From positions 7,986 through 71,985 of the forward strand of contig NZ_JAIQZM010000024.1 of the NCBI RefSeq assembly GCF_023333595.1: a stretch of 64,000 nucleotides of DNA, written 5' to 3'. The stretch is from Argonema galeatum A003/A1. GTDB taxonomy: Bacteria > Cyanobacteriota > Cyanobacteriia > Cyanobacteriales > Aerosakkonemataceae. Below, piece after piece: positions 36,414 to 46,405 of this stretch (positions are counted from its first letter, which is position 1; every line of letters begins with the position of its first letter). A program made the position numbers and the translations under genes. Under the pieces are notes generated by a model. That model worked only from the letters and a program-made list of their open reading frames with translations, had not been told where the DNA came from and ran no database searches.

Positions 36414-37331
36414 CTACTGTTTTTGAGAGCTTTGTACGGCTTGTCTGAGATTGCCTTGATTTTCGGTAAGGAGACTTTCTGCTTCTTCCTTGTCTAAATC
36501 CGTCCAGTGCATCAGCAGAGCTAGTTTTACCGATCGCCCACTTTGTTCTAACAAATACCCGGCTGCTTCGCGACTGAGATCGGTAAGATCTTGGAGAATA
36601 CGCAAAGCGCGATCGCGTAGCTTAGTATTCGTAACCGCTACATCCACCATGCGATTGCCGTAGACTTTGCCCAACTTTACCATCACGCCGGTAGATATGA
36701 TGTTCAAAGCCATCTTGGTCACCGTCCCAGCTTTGAGCCGCGTGGAACCTGCTAAAATTTCCGGGCCAACTACCAGGCGAATATCGATATCGGCATTAGT
36801 GCTAACTTGTTCGGCTGGTACGCAAGCCATGAAAATAGTGGTAGCGCCCCTAGCTTGAGCCGCCTGCAAAGCGCCTTGAACAAAAGGAGTCGTTCCTCCC
36901 GCAGTAATTCCCACTACCACATCTAGTTGGGTGATATGTCGCTGAGCGATCGCACTTGCGCCATCCTCGGCTAGGTCTTCCAAATCCTCCGAACTGCGGA
37001 TTAAAGCACCAGCACCACCCGCTATAATCCCCTGTACCAGTTCCGGCGGACTGCAAAACGTGGGCGGACACTCGGCTGCATCCAAGACCCCCAGACGCCC
37101 GCTAGTACCCGCTCCTACATAAAACAGGCGTCCCCCTTGACGTAATGACTCGGCTGCGATATCGATTGTCTTAGCCAACTCAAAGCGGGCTTGAGCGATC
37201 GCGGCAATAGTTTGGGCATCTTCGCGGTTGAACAGTTCCACCAACTCCAGGGAACTTAGCTGGTCTAAATTATGACTGTTGGGATTAATCTGTTCGGTGA
37301 GAAGATGACCGCGTTCCTCAAGGTTTTTCAT
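36414..37331 (-). CDS. murQ: N-acetylmuramic acid 6-phosphate etherase (MurQ)
   Basis: It cleaves the lactyl ether of MurNAc-6-phosphate to give GlcNAc-6-phosphate and lactate, in peptidoglycan recycling. The SIS sugar-phosphate domain shows GRLFYVGAGTSGRLGVLDAA and the conserved Glu in AECPPTF. It ends with the UBA-like helix SREAAGYLLEQSGRSVKLAL. The 305 aa match the family. Its ATG overlaps the stop of the upstream DUF3110 gene (ATGA), so the two are translationally coupled. No anhydro-MurNAc kinase gene is nearby. Confidence 0.95.
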   Translation of the reverse strand: MKNLEERGHLLTEQINPNSHNLDQLSSLELVELFNREDAQTIAAIAQARFELAKTIDIAAESLRQGGRLFYVGAGTSGRLGVLDAAECPPTFCSPPELVQGIIAGGAGALIRSSEDLEDLAEDGASAIAQRHITQLDVVVGITAGGTTPFVQGALQAAQARGATTIFMACVPAEQVSTNADIDIRLVVGPEILAGSTRLKAGTVTKMALNIISTGVMVKLGKVYGNRMVDVAVTNTKLRDRALRILQDLTDLSREAAGYLLEQSGRSVKLALLMHWTDLDKEEAESLLTENQGNLRQAVQSSQKQ

Positions 37332-37702
37332 AGTAGTCCTTCTAACTGGCGGCGAATGCGATCGAGTTCAGTTTCGGCGAGGTCAGCTTTAGTCTCCTCC
37401 GGTTGCCAATCGGTTTTTTCTAAATTCGTTTCCGGTGGAGCTAATAATAAACGATCGGATGTTCCTTCGGGAACAAAACCTGCCGGGACAAACACCCACT
37501 CATAATCAAGTTCTTGGATGTCCTCTTTCTCCATTCCCTCAACCGTCGGAACCATAAAATCTTGAGCTTCCAGCAGCAGCGCATAGCGAGTGGCGTCGTC
37601 CTCTGACTCAAACATCAATACTACATTGCGATCGCCAATCTGAAGGCTGTGAATACCCTCATTTTCCTTCCGAACGTTATATAACAGTACAAACACACGC
37701 AT
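37328..37702 (-). CDS. DUF3110 family protein
   Basis: A 124-aa soluble protein beginning MRVFVLLYNVRKENEGIHSL, with VVLMFESEDDATRYALLLEA and an acidic C-terminal coiled segment (ETKADLAETELDRIRRQLEG). The family is restricted mainly to cyanobacteria and plants and has no established role. The ATG at 37702 gives the usual family start; a GTG-like upstream extension is less likely. It is the first gene of a two-gene operon with murQ through an ATGA overlap. Confidence 0.8.
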   Translation of the reverse strand: MRVFVLLYNVRKENEGIHSLQIGDRNVVLMFESEDDATRYALLLEAQDFMVPTVEGMEKEDIQELDYEWVFVPAGFVPEGTSDRLLLAPPETNLEKTDWQPEETKADLAETELDRIRRQLEGLL

Positions 37703-37883
37703 GAGAGCCACTTTATTTCGATCGTCGTTATTTATTTTATTAGGGACTAGGGGCTATAAAAGTCAAAAGTCACTCATTCAAAAGTCAAAAAGGGCAGAGG
37801 GGCAGAGGGGCAGGTGAGATTTACCAATCCAAAATCTAAAATCCAAAATCTAAAATCTAAAATCTAAAATCTAAAATCAAGAG

Positions 37884-40800
37884 ATGACGAACACCCCCAA
37901 TCCAAATAACGAACCTCAGTCTAGTGCGAACCGCCGGATATGGCTGTTGTGGTTGAGCCGCACCGGATTTGCCTTTGGCGCGATCTTAGTAGTTGGCATA
38001 GCGGCTGGGGCGTGGTGGGCTTGGATGTTTGTCCAAAAACAGTTAGCCCCATTAGTCGAGAAAAATCTCAGTCAGAGTCTGAAACGACCAGTTTTACTGG
38101 GCAAAGTGGAACGTTTTTCGCTCAATGGACTGCGGTTTGGCGCGTCACAAATACCGGCGACGCCTACAGATCCAGACCGGGCCTCGGTGGGGGCGATCGA
38201 TGTGGGGTTTAATATACCCCAGATGCTCCTCAACCGCACTTTACAGTTAGATCTTACCCTCGTCAATCCAGATGTTTATATCGAACAAGACAATAACAAT
38301 CGCTGGATTGCAGGCCAAATTAGCGTAGCGTCAGGCAGCGGGCCAATCAAAACCGAAGTGCGATCGGTCCGGGTGAATAACGCTAAAGTCCTTTTGGTGC
38401 CCAATCCAAAACCTGCTAATCCCAGAGTCCCGGTAGGTATTGCTCAACTGAATGGTAACGCCGAATTTGTAGATAAAGGTCAGCGCATTCGGTTCGATAT
38501 GGGCGGACAACTAGCTACCGGAGGGGATTTTAAGGTTTCAGGCGAACATCTGCCTCCCAGCCAGCAGACGAACTTGCAGCTGCAAGGTCAAAATCTTTTA
38601 ATTACCGACCTCGATCGATTAGTCAAACTTCCGCTTAATTTGAGTGCAGGTCGGGTGGATGGCAACTTGACCGTCAGATATAACCCAGCACAGCCAATCT
38701 TTTTGCTGGGGATGGCACGCCTGAACGATGTTACCGCTCGATTCCCACAACTGCCAGCACCATTTAGCAATACTAATGGAGTACTAAACTTCAGCGGTCA
38801 GGAAATTAAGCTGGACAATGTAGCAACAAGGTTGGGTCAGATTCCGCTGCAAGCTAATGGTACTTTCCATACCCAAAATGGCTATGACATTTCCGCGCAA
38901 GTTCCGAATATACCATTAGGGAACATTACTCAGACTCTCAACCTGAAAACACCAGTACCGATAAGCGCGGAGGTGCGATCGCAAGTAAGGTTGACAGGGC
39001 CAACTAAAGCGCCCGTTCTCTTAGGTGAATTTACTACCACTAAGCCAGCCCTAGTTGATAAACTGCAATTCTCCTCAATAAGCGGTCGTTTTGCCTTTGC
39101 ACCGGCGACAAATGAATTTGCGATCGCAAACTTGCAAGCCAAACCTACTGTTGGCGGTCAAATTACCGGCAAAGGCAACGTTAAACTCGGTCAAGGCGGC
39201 GGGATGGTATTCGATGCCGAAGTTCAGAACGTGCCAGGAGATGCGATCGCTCAACAGTACGGTGTAACTCTATCTCCATCTATAAAAATTGGCAATGTTT
39301 CAGCAAAGGCACAAGTATTCGGCCCTCTAAACGATATTCGGGTAGCGGCACGTTGGCAAGCTCCACAAGCTACTTATCCCGCAGCTGGAGAAGTGATTAT
39401 AGCTAAGGGTCAGACGGTCTTACGCGATGCCACTTTCAAAGTTGCGACCAACACCCTGAAAGCAGCTGCTCGGATTGCCGACGGTCGCTGGGAAGCCCTT
39501 GTAGAAGGTTCCCAACTGCCAGTCAAGGATATTTTGGCACTGCTGCCAGAAAGTATCCCGGCACAGGAACAGAGGAGAAATTCCCAATCCCCAGTCCCAA
39601 ATCCCCAGTCCCAAATCCCCACTCCGATACAGCAAGGGGTAGTTAGCGGTAGGGCAAAGCTTTCGGGAAGTTTAGCTTCATTTAAAATTGCAGATATTCA
39701 AGCGATCGCAGAAGGAAGCCTGCAAGTTGCTGGAGGCACTGTCCAATTGCGCCAAGGTTTATTGGAAAAAGGTCGCTGGCAAGCATTAGTGGGTGCTACT
39801 GGTGTCCAATTAGGACGTTTTGAACAAGTGCCAACCCAGTTGCAGCGATCGACTTTGAGCAACGGTCAGTTTAAATTAACTGGAAACATTGAATCATTTC
39901 AACTTGCAGACATTCAAGCGATCGGTCAAGGAAGCCTGAATCTTGCTGGTGGGACTGTGCAAATTGTCCGAGGTGGACTTCAGAATGGTGCGTGGGATGC
40001 GATCGTCAAAGCTACAGGCGTCAATCTAGGACAATTGGCACAAGTACCAGCGCAAGTCCAAGGGCCGTTTAGCGGTCAATTCCGCGTAGGAGGAAACCTA
40101 AACTCAAGCGAATTGGGAACAATTCAAGCCGTCGGACAAGGAAATCTGGGGTTTGCTGGTGGCAATCTGCAAATTCGGGAATTACAGTTGAATCAGGGTA
40201 ATTGGCGAGCGAATATTGCCGCTTCTGGCGTGCAGTTGGGGCGTTTGGCACAAGTACCAACCCAGTTGCAGAGTTCTGTTTTTAACGGACAAGTGGTATT
40301 AGCAGGAAACCTGGATTCCCTTAAAGCGCCGACCGATAAATCTAAATCACCATTATCGCAAATTCAAGCTATTGCCAAAGGAAATCTGCAAGTTGCTGGT
40401 GGGAATGTCCGAATTCGTCAAGCGCAGCTAAATGAAGGTAATTTTCAAGCTGATGTCGTTGCGTCTGGCGTACAACTCAATCGTTTTCCACAAGTACCAC
40501 CACAATTACAAAGTTCTTTTAGCGGTGAACTGCAATTAGCAGCAAACTTAGATACGCTTACAGCAGAATCAAATAAATCACCTTTATCCCAAATTCAAGC
40601 AAGAGGTCAAGGAAATCTGCAAGTTGCTGGTGGGAATGTCCGAATTCGTCAAGCACAGCTAAATGAAGGTAATTTTCAAGCCGATGTCGTTGCGTCTGGC
40701 GTACAACTCAATCGTTTCCCACAAGTACCACCACAATTACAAAGTTCTTTTAGCGGTGAACTGCAATTAGCAGCAAACTTGGATACGCTTACAGCAGATT

Positions 40801-43800
40801 CTAATAAATCGCCGCTATCTCTTATTCAAGCAAGAGGTCAAGGAAATCTTCAAGTTGCTGGTGGTAATGTTCAAATTCGTCAAGCAGAACTGAATGAAGG
40901 TAATTTTCAAGCTGATGTCGTTGCGTCTGGCGTACAACTCAATCGTTTTCCGCAAGTACCCAAGCAGTTACAAAGTTCTTTCAGCGGTGAACTGCAATTA
41001 GCAGGAAACTTAGATAGGCTGACAACACAATCTGATAAATCACCTTTATCGCAGATTCAAGCAAGAGTTCAGGGAAATCTTCAATTTGCTGATGGTAATT
41101 TGCAAATTCGTAAAGCCGAACTGAATGAAGGGAATTTTCAAGCCGATCTCGTTGCTTCTGGCGTACAACTCAATCGTTTTCCGCAAGTACCAACCCAATT
41201 ACGCGGTTCTTCTTTTAGCGGTGAACTGCAATTGGCAGGAAATTTAGATACCCTTACCGATAAGTCGAATAAATCACCTTTATCCCAAATTCAAGGAAGA
41301 GTTCAAGGAAATCTTCAGCTTGCAAGTGGTAGCATTCAAATTCGAGATGCACAGCTAAATAAAGGTAATTTCCAAGCTGATATTGTTGCTTCGGCGGTAC
41401 AACTAAGTCGTTTTCCGCAAGTACCAACCCAATTACGCGGTTCTTCTTTTAACGGTGAACTGCAATTAGCAGGAAACTTGGATAACCTTAACGATAAATC
41501 GCCTTTATCGCTGATTCAAGGAAGAGTTCAGGGAAATCTTCAGAATGTTGCTGGTGGTAACGTTACTATTCGCCAAGTACAGATAGATAGAGGTAATTTC
41601 CAAGCTGATGTTTCCCTCGCACAAGTTCAACTCGATCGCTTTTCCGATCAGTTGCGAGGACGGTTTAATGGCGACCTCAAGTTAGCTGGAAATTTAGCTT
41701 CTCTTACCGCAACAAATAGTTCGCCTTTATCAGCTATCCAAGCTGCCGGACAGGTAAACTTTTCTCAAGGTGTTGCTTCTATTCAAGGGCCGATCGCAGC
41801 TACATTTAAGTGGGATGGACGACAGTTGCTGCTCGAAAATTTGACTTCGCCGGGATTAAATGCTAGTGGAGTAATTGCTGCCAATTTCGATAGAAATAAT
41901 CGACCAACTATTACCGCAGTAGATCTTAATGTAGATGCAAACAATTTAAATTTGCGAACTTTACCTATCCAGCTTCCTAATAATATAGCTTTAGCTGGTA
42001 GTGCTGATTTCAAAGGTCGGATATCGGGAACGCCTACATCTCCAAATGTGGCGGGTAATCTGCGACTGCAAAACTTTGTTATCAATGGCTTCGATTTCGA
42101 TCCAATTTTAACTGGTGATGTAGAAGTAATAGCGGGTCGAGGAGTAAAATTAGATGTAGTAGGTACACAAGATAGAATTGCCGTTGAGTTGGATCGGAAT
42201 TATAACCCAGTAACATTTTCTATCCGTCGCGATGATACGGTGGCAGAAGGCACAAAGCAGGGAGATTTGTTACAGGTGAATGTGCAAAATTTCCCGATCG
42301 CAACTTTGAAAGATTTGGCTACCAATGTAGCAACACTACCGCCACAAGTTGCTAGAGAACGAGTAAATGGGCAACTTTCTGGTAATTTTGTTGTGAATTT
42401 AAATGAGAGAAGTGTTGTTGCGAATAATGTTGCGATCGCACAACCGGGAATTGGTAATTTCAAAGCAGATTCGTTAAGTGGAGATTTCCGTTACGCCAAT
42501 GGAATAGGAGAAATTACCAATGCTGTGTTAAGGCAAGGCGAGAGTAGCTACGGAGTTACTGGTCGGATCACTCCAACAGATTTTCAAGCTAGAGTTCAAG
42601 TCGAACAAGGAAAAATTCAGAACGTTTTAACAGCGTTCAATTTGTTAAATTTGCAAGCCGGACGAGGGCGAGCCAACAATGGTAGGGCAGCTAATGTTCA
42701 AACAGTTCCTGTTGGCATACCAGAGGCTCCTCTGCTGACGCAATTGCGTCGTTTCTCAGAAATAGAAGCTTTGCTGCAACAGCAGCGTACTCGCCGTCGC
42801 GAGACAAATCGAATACCTGATATAACAGAGTTAACGGGGAATTTTAGCGGTAGTATCGGAGTTTCTGGATCTTTAACTTCAGGTATTAATTCTTTACCGA
42901 CTGGTTTGGAGGTGAGTTTCGATTTAAACGGGAAAGATTGGGAACTAGGTGATTATAAATTCAATCAAGTGACCGCGCAAGGTAGTTTTTTAAATGGAGT
43001 TCTGCGGGTAAATCCTTTACAAATTAAGTATAACGATGCCCTATTAGCTTTCACTGGAAATCTTGGGTTACAGCAACAATCAGGTCAGCTACAATTACAA
43101 AACTTTCCTGTTGATGTCATCAAGAACTTTGTGCCTTTGCCAGTTGAGATTACAGGTAAGCTGAATGGTACAGCTAACTTGGCAGGTACTTTAGAAAATC
43201 CGCAGGTGATCGGCGACCTGACTTTAGTGCAGGGAACTTTGAGCGGAACGCCAGTACAGTCGGCGAAAGCAATTTTCAGATATGACAATGCGAGGTTGAA
43301 TTTTAATTCTGAGGCAGTTGTACAACCGCCACAACCAATTTTAATTTCTGGTAGCATACCGTATCAGTTACCTTTCTCTTCAGTTAAACCTGATAGCGAT
43401 CGCATCAGCCTGGATGTGAATGTGGAAAATGAAGGGCTAGCGCTGTTAAACTTGTTAAGTCGCGGACAAGTTTCATGGCAAGGCGGTCAAGGTAAAGTAC
43501 AGCTACAGGTGCGGGGTACGTTATCCGCGCCGCAGATCACGGGAATTGCGACGGTGCAGAATGCTACGATCGCAGCTGTAGTGCTACCCGCACCGCTGAC
43601 GAATGTGGCGGGAAGTGCAAGGTTCGATCGCGATCGCATTGTCGTAGAAAATCTTGCCGGTAGCTTCAGTAAAGGCGCTGTCGCAGCACAAGGAACGATC
43701 GCAATATCCAGACGGCTTCCCTCACAAGATCCCGATCGGGCCAATCCCCTCAATGTTACGCTGAACAATCTAACAATCAATCTCAAAGGGCTGTATCGGG

Positions 43801-44834
43801 GTGGCGTGAACGGTAATGTAGTAATTACGGGCACAGCTTTTGCACCCCAAATTGCCGGTAAAGTTGAACTGGCTAATGGTGAAGTGTTTTTAGGACAGCA
43901 ACAAGAAAACCCTCAAACTGTGGCGCAAAGTGGAACTCCTACTTCCCAATCCCCCATCCCCGGTTCCCGTCCCATAGTTCCAGAATTCAACAATTTGCAA
44001 TTAACCCTAGCCAACAACGTCAATGTTACCCGACAACCGCTATTTAGTTTCCGGGCTACAGGTGACCTGACAGTGAATGGGTTGTTAGGAAATCTGGAAC
44101 CAAAAGGTACAATCCGATTGCGGCGAGGTCAAGTGAATTTGTTTACCACCCAGATGACCTTAGACCGCGACTACACGCAAACTGCTGTGTTTGTACCAGA
44201 TCGAGGACTCGACCCGATTTTAGATGTGCGCTTAGTCACTACTGTACCGGAGGTGACTGGAAGTCGGTTGCCAACTTCTTCTATCTCTTCTGAGGTTGCT
44301 GATGTTCCCACTACAGGCTTTTTTGGCAGCGTGGAAACAGTTCGCGTTATAGCCAGAGTTCAAGGGCCAGCCAGTCAATTGGGCGATAACCTAGTGCTGA
44401 CAAGCAATCCGCCGCGCACAGAGGCGGAAATTGTGGGCTTAATTGGGGGTGGATTTGCACAGAATTTGGGCCGGGGCGACAGTAGTTTGGGGCTTGCTAA
44501 TTTGGCAGGTTCTGCGGTGCTATCCAATCAGCAAATTCAGGGGACAATTACTGCGATCGGACAGGCATTTGGCCTGAGTGAATTGCGCTTATTTCCCACA
44601 GCTATCACTACAAACAGAGAAGACAGATCTCGCAGTTCGACGCTAGGTTTAGCCGCAGAAGCGGTCGTTGATATTACTCGTCAACTTTCTGCTTCTGTGT
44701 CCAAAGTTCTCACCACCGATCAACCCTTACAGTACAACTTGCGCTATCGAGTAAATAGCAATATTCTGCTGCGAGGTTCGACGGATTTGTCAGGTGAAAG
44801 TAGAGGGGCAATTGAGTTTGAAAGGAGATTTTAG
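37884..44834 (+). CDS. TamB-family envelope transport protein (DUF490)
   Basis: A 2316-aa protein tethered by one N-terminal helix (about 22-45, FAFGAILVVGIAAGAWWAW). The rest is long beta-rich repeats that would span the periplasm as a lipid- or protein-conducting groove, as in bacterial TamB and plastid TIC236. Residues about 575-1280 hold nine units of about 77 aa (LQVAGGNVRIRQAQLNEGNF, ADVVASGVQLNRFPQVP, FSGELQLAANLDTL). The conserved C-terminal DUF490 region covers about 1900-2316, ending with a beta-rich RGAIEFERRF. A repeat-derived SQSPVPNPQSQIPTP insert lies near 570. An Omp85-type partner is expected but is not in the window. Confidence 0.92.
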   Translation: MTNTPNPNNEPQSSANRRIWLLWLSRTGFAFGAILVVGIAAGAWWAWMFVQKQLAPLVEKNLSQSLKRPVLLGKVERFSLNGLRFGASQIPATPTDPDRASVGAIDVGFNIPQMLLNRTLQLDLTLVNPDVYIEQDNNNRWIAGQISVASGSGPIKTEVRSVRVNNAKVLLVPNPKPANPRVPVGIAQLNGNAEFVDKGQRIRFDMGGQLATGGDFKVSGEHLPPSQQTNLQLQGQNLLITDLDRLVKLPLNLSAGRVDGNLTVRYNPAQPIFLLGMARLNDVTARFPQLPAPFSNTNGVLNFSGQEIKLDNVATRLGQIPLQANGTFHTQNGYDISAQVPNIPLGNITQTLNLKTPVPISAEVRSQVRLTGPTKAPVLLGEFTTTKPALVDKLQFSSISGRFAFAPATNEFAIANLQAKPTVGGQITGKGNVKLGQGGGMVFDAEVQNVPGDAIAQQYGVTLSPSIKIGNVSAKAQVFGPLNDIRVAARWQAPQATYPAAGEVIIAKGQTVLRDATFKVATNTLKAAARIADGRWEALVEGSQLPVKDILALLPESIPAQEQRRNSQSPVPNPQSQIPTPIQQGVVSGRAKLSGSLASFKIADIQAIAEGSLQVAGGTVQLRQGLLEKGRWQALVGATGVQLGRFEQVPTQLQRSTLSNGQFKLTGNIESFQLADIQAIGQGSLNLAGGTVQIVRGGLQNGAWDAIVKATGVNLGQLAQVPAQVQGPFSGQFRVGGNLNSSELGTIQAVGQGNLGFAGGNLQIRELQLNQGNWRANIAASGVQLGRLAQVPTQLQSSVFNGQVVLAGNLDSLKAPTDKSKSPLSQIQAIAKGNLQVAGGNVRIRQAQLNEGNFQADVVASGVQLNRFPQVPPQLQSSFSGELQLAANLDTLTAESNKSPLSQIQARGQGNLQVAGGNVRIRQAQLNEGNFQADVVASGVQLNRFPQVPPQLQSSFSGELQLAANLDTLTADSNKSPLSLIQARGQGNLQVAGGNVQIRQAELNEGNFQADVVASGVQLNRFPQVPKQLQSSFSGELQLAGNLDRLTTQSDKSPLSQIQARVQGNLQFADGNLQIRKAELNEGNFQADLVASGVQLNRFPQVPTQLRGSSFSGELQLAGNLDTLTDKSNKSPLSQIQGRVQGNLQLASGSIQIRDAQLNKGNFQADIVASAVQLSRFPQVPTQLRGSSFNGELQLAGNLDNLNDKSPLSLIQGRVQGNLQNVAGGNVTIRQVQIDRGNFQADVSLAQVQLDRFSDQLRGRFNGDLKLAGNLASLTATNSSPLSAIQAAGQVNFSQGVASIQGPIAATFKWDGRQLLLENLTSPGLNASGVIAANFDRNNRPTITAVDLNVDANNLNLRTLPIQLPNNIALAGSADFKGRISGTPTSPNVAGNLRLQNFVINGFDFDPILTGDVEVIAGRGVKLDVVGTQDRIAVELDRNYNPVTFSIRRDDTVAEGTKQGDLLQVNVQNFPIATLKDLATNVATLPPQVARERVNGQLSGNFVVNLNERSVVANNVAIAQPGIGNFKADSLSGDFRYANGIGEITNAVLRQGESSYGVTGRITPTDFQARVQVEQGKIQNVLTAFNLLNLQAGRGRANNGRAANVQTVPVGIPEAPLLTQLRRFSEIEALLQQQRTRRRETNRIPDITELTGNFSGSIGVSGSLTSGINSLPTGLEVSFDLNGKDWELGDYKFNQVTAQGSFLNGVLRVNPLQIKYNDALLAFTGNLGLQQQSGQLQLQNFPVDVIKNFVPLPVEITGKLNGTANLAGTLENPQVIGDLTLVQGTLSGTPVQSAKAIFRYDNARLNFNSEAVVQPPQPILISGSIPYQLPFSSVKPDSDRISLDVNVENEGLALLNLLSRGQVSWQGGQGKVQLQVRGTLSAPQITGIATVQNATIAAVVLPAPLTNVAGSARFDRDRIVVENLAGSFSKGAVAAQGTIAISRRLPSQDPDRANPLNVTLNNLTINLKGLYRGGVNGNVVITGTAFAPQIAGKVELANGEVFLGQQQENPQTVAQSGTPTSQSPIPGSRPIVPEFNNLQLTLANNVNVTRQPLFSFRATGDLTVNGLLGNLEPKGTIRLRRGQVNLFTTQMTLDRDYTQTAVFVPDRGLDPILDVRLVTTVPEVTGSRLPTSSISSEVADVPTTGFFGSVETVRVIARVQGPASQLGDNLVLTSNPPRTEAEIVGLIGGGFAQNLGRGDSSLGLANLAGSAVLSNQQIQGTITAIGQAFGLSELRLFPTAITTNREDRSRSSTLGLAAEAVVDITRQLSASVSKVLTTDQPLQYNLRYRVNSNILLRGSTDLSGESRGAIEFERRF
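40381..41307 (+). repeat. Near-identical 231-bp coding repeats inside the TamB-type gene
   Basis: Units begin at 40381, 40612, 40843 and 41074 (period 231 bp, 77 codons); the next begins at 41308, after 234 bp. In the first 180 bp, units 1 and 2 differ at only about four positions. Later units are progressively more diverged. This points to recent duplication or conversion. Confidence 0.9.
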
Positions 44835-44862
44835 ATTTTGAATTGGCTATTTAGGTTATGGA

Positions 44863-45522
44863 ATGTCAAAGAAGTTACAGATAGTTTGGAGTGCAAAAAT
44901 GCCCTATAGCGAATTCACAACGATCGTTAAAGCTATCGAAACCTTCAATCTCACCATTGAAGAAAGCCGATTTTTCCCGAATGTTGACACGATCGCACCT
45001 TCAGCAATCCTCGCAGGTTATCTAGAAGATACCTTGCCTGTAGTAGCTTTTGGTAGTGAAAAAGCTCGCTCTGAAGGCATTATTTATCCAGTTTTGATAG
45101 AAGTCAGGCGCATCCTCAACAAACAAGTCTCTGTATTCTCCGGTGAGGATTTCACTGTCGATGAAAGCGTTGGACTCAACGGCGTTGTTGACTTCCTCAT
45201 CAGCAGATCCCCACAAGAGATCGCCATTTTTGCTCCGGCTATAGCGATCGTAGAAGCCAAAAAAGCCGATTTGAAAACAGGATACGGTCAGTGTGTTGCT
45301 GAAATGGTAGCTGCACAGCGATTCAATTTAAAAAAGGCACAACCCATCTCAACAATTTACGGCTGCGTAAGCAGCGGAACGCAGTGGCGATTCCTCAAAC
45401 TAGAAGAGGAGATGGTGACGATCGATCCCTTCGATTATCCGCTTCCCCCAGTCGAGCAAATTTTGGGCTTTATGGTGTGGATGGTCAGCTCGGCTGAGCA
45501 AAAAGGGGCTAGTACCGCGTAG
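44863..45522 (+). CDS. PD-(D/E)xK nuclease-like protein, unrecognised family
   Basis: A 219-aa soluble protein. The pattern E80 (PVLIEVRR), D110 (GVVDFLIS), E131 and K133 (IVEAKKAD), followed by YGQCVAEMVAAQRFN, matches a PD-(D/E)xK nuclease core, as in the N-terminal domain of type I restriction HsdR subunits. No helicase, methylase or specificity gene is nearby. Function is unknown; DNA cleavage is only inferred. It starts 28 bp after the TamB-type gene. An ATG at 44899 with GGAG upstream is an alternative start. Confidence 0.7.
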   Translation: MSKKLQIVWSAKMPYSEFTTIVKAIETFNLTIEESRFFPNVDTIAPSAILAGYLEDTLPVVAFGSEKARSEGIIYPVLIEVRRILNKQVSVFSGEDFTVDESVGLNGVVDFLISRSPQEIAIFAPAIAIVEAKKADLKTGYGQCVAEMVAAQRFNLKKAQPISTIYGCVSSGTQWRFLKLEEEMVTIDPFDYPLPPVEQILGFMVWMVSSAEQKGASTA

Positions 45523-45594
45523 CGGAAGTCAAAAGTCAAAAGTCAAAAGTCAAAAGTTATACTCCGCACGGGCACAAACTGTTATTTTTGATTT

Positions 45595-45667
45595 GTAGGG
45601 GCGAAGCATTCCGGTAAATATCTTTGTGTTCAACCAACAAATTAATACGGTCATGCTTCGCCCCTAC
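45595..45667. repeat. 73-bp inverted-repeat element
   Basis: GTAGGGGCGAAGCAT and ATGCTTCGCCCCTAC form 15-bp perfect ends. It is related to 19409-19475. A GTCAAAA heptamer tract (about 45527-45557) precedes it. Confidence 0.85.
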
Positions 45668-45715
45668 TGCGGGGTTAAAAAAGCTCGTTCTATGACCGTG
45701 CTAAGTATACATTAA

Positions 45716-45781
45716 GTAGGGTGCGTCAGAGCGATAAAATTAGCGCTCATCTCCAAAATTCTGGGATATGACGCACCCTAC
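45716..45781. repeat. 66-bp inverted-repeat element of a second family
   Basis: GTAGGGTGCGTCA and TGACGCACCCTAC form 13-bp perfect ends around an AT-rich centre. This motif is a familiar dispersed element in cyanobacterial genomes (recall, not a search). Confidence 0.85.
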
Positions 45782-45809
45782 AGCCTAAAAAAATACCTCA
45801 ATTTTGTCT

Positions 45810-46106
45810 ATGATACTAGAAGTCGCAATTTTTGATGTTAAACCCGGTACGACCGCCGAGTTTGTAACTGCTTTCAAAGTAGCCTCAAGCATTATTTCTT
45901 CTATGTCAGGGTATATCTCTCATGAACTTCAACGCTGTATAGAAACCGAAAACCGTTACATTCTACTTGTGCGCTGGGAGAGATTAGAAGACCACACCGT
46001 TGGATTTCGTCAATCACCAGAGTATCAAGAGTGGCGTAACTTGCTACATCACTTCTACGATCCATTTCCGAGTGTGGAACATTATGAAGTCGTGCCAAAT
46101 TTTTAG
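45810..46106 (+). CDS. Antibiotic biosynthesis monooxygenase (ABM) family protein
   Basis: A 98-aa protein with a ferredoxin-like ABM fold: MILEVAIFDVKPGTTAEFVT, then SGYISHELQRCIETENRYIL and WERLEDHTVGFRQSPEYQEW. Such proteins are cofactor-free monooxygenases or heme-degrading enzymes; many have unknown substrates. The ATG at 45810 is used; a TTG two codons upstream is less likely. It stands alone between repeat elements. Confidence 0.8.
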   Translation: MILEVAIFDVKPGTTAEFVTAFKVASSIISSMSGYISHELQRCIETENRYILLVRWERLEDHTVGFRQSPEYQEWRNLLHHFYDPFPSVEHYEVVPNF

Positions 46107-46207
46107 GGATCTTCCGTACTTACTATGCTATTTGAGCAGAGGGGCAGAGGGGGCAGAGGGGCGGAGGAGAAAAGAAATAAAAATGTTCTTACATTGGGAA
46201 CCGCTGT

Positions 46208-46372
46208 ATCATATCCTTACGCATCGGTTACCTAAAAAATTCGTGTGATTATTCTTATCTGCGTTTATCTGCGTTCATCTGTCTTCATCTGCGGTAAAAA
46301 ATTAACCAACGATAACAACAGACAATTTGACGATATCACTCTTACACTACCGATGCAACCGGACATGATATC
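46208..46372 (+). repeat. Complete MITE-like element (165 bp)
   Basis: The left end TATCATATCCTTACGCATCG and the right end CGATGCAACCGGACATGATA are imperfect inverted repeats of about 20 bp. Inside are TTATCTGCG/TTCATCTGCG direct repeats and AACCAACGATAACAACAGAC. It contains no ORF. This is the clearest copy and defines the family. Confidence 0.85.
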
Positions 46373-46405
46373 AACACTTTAGCTTGGTTTTTTATTGCCA
46401 ACCTA

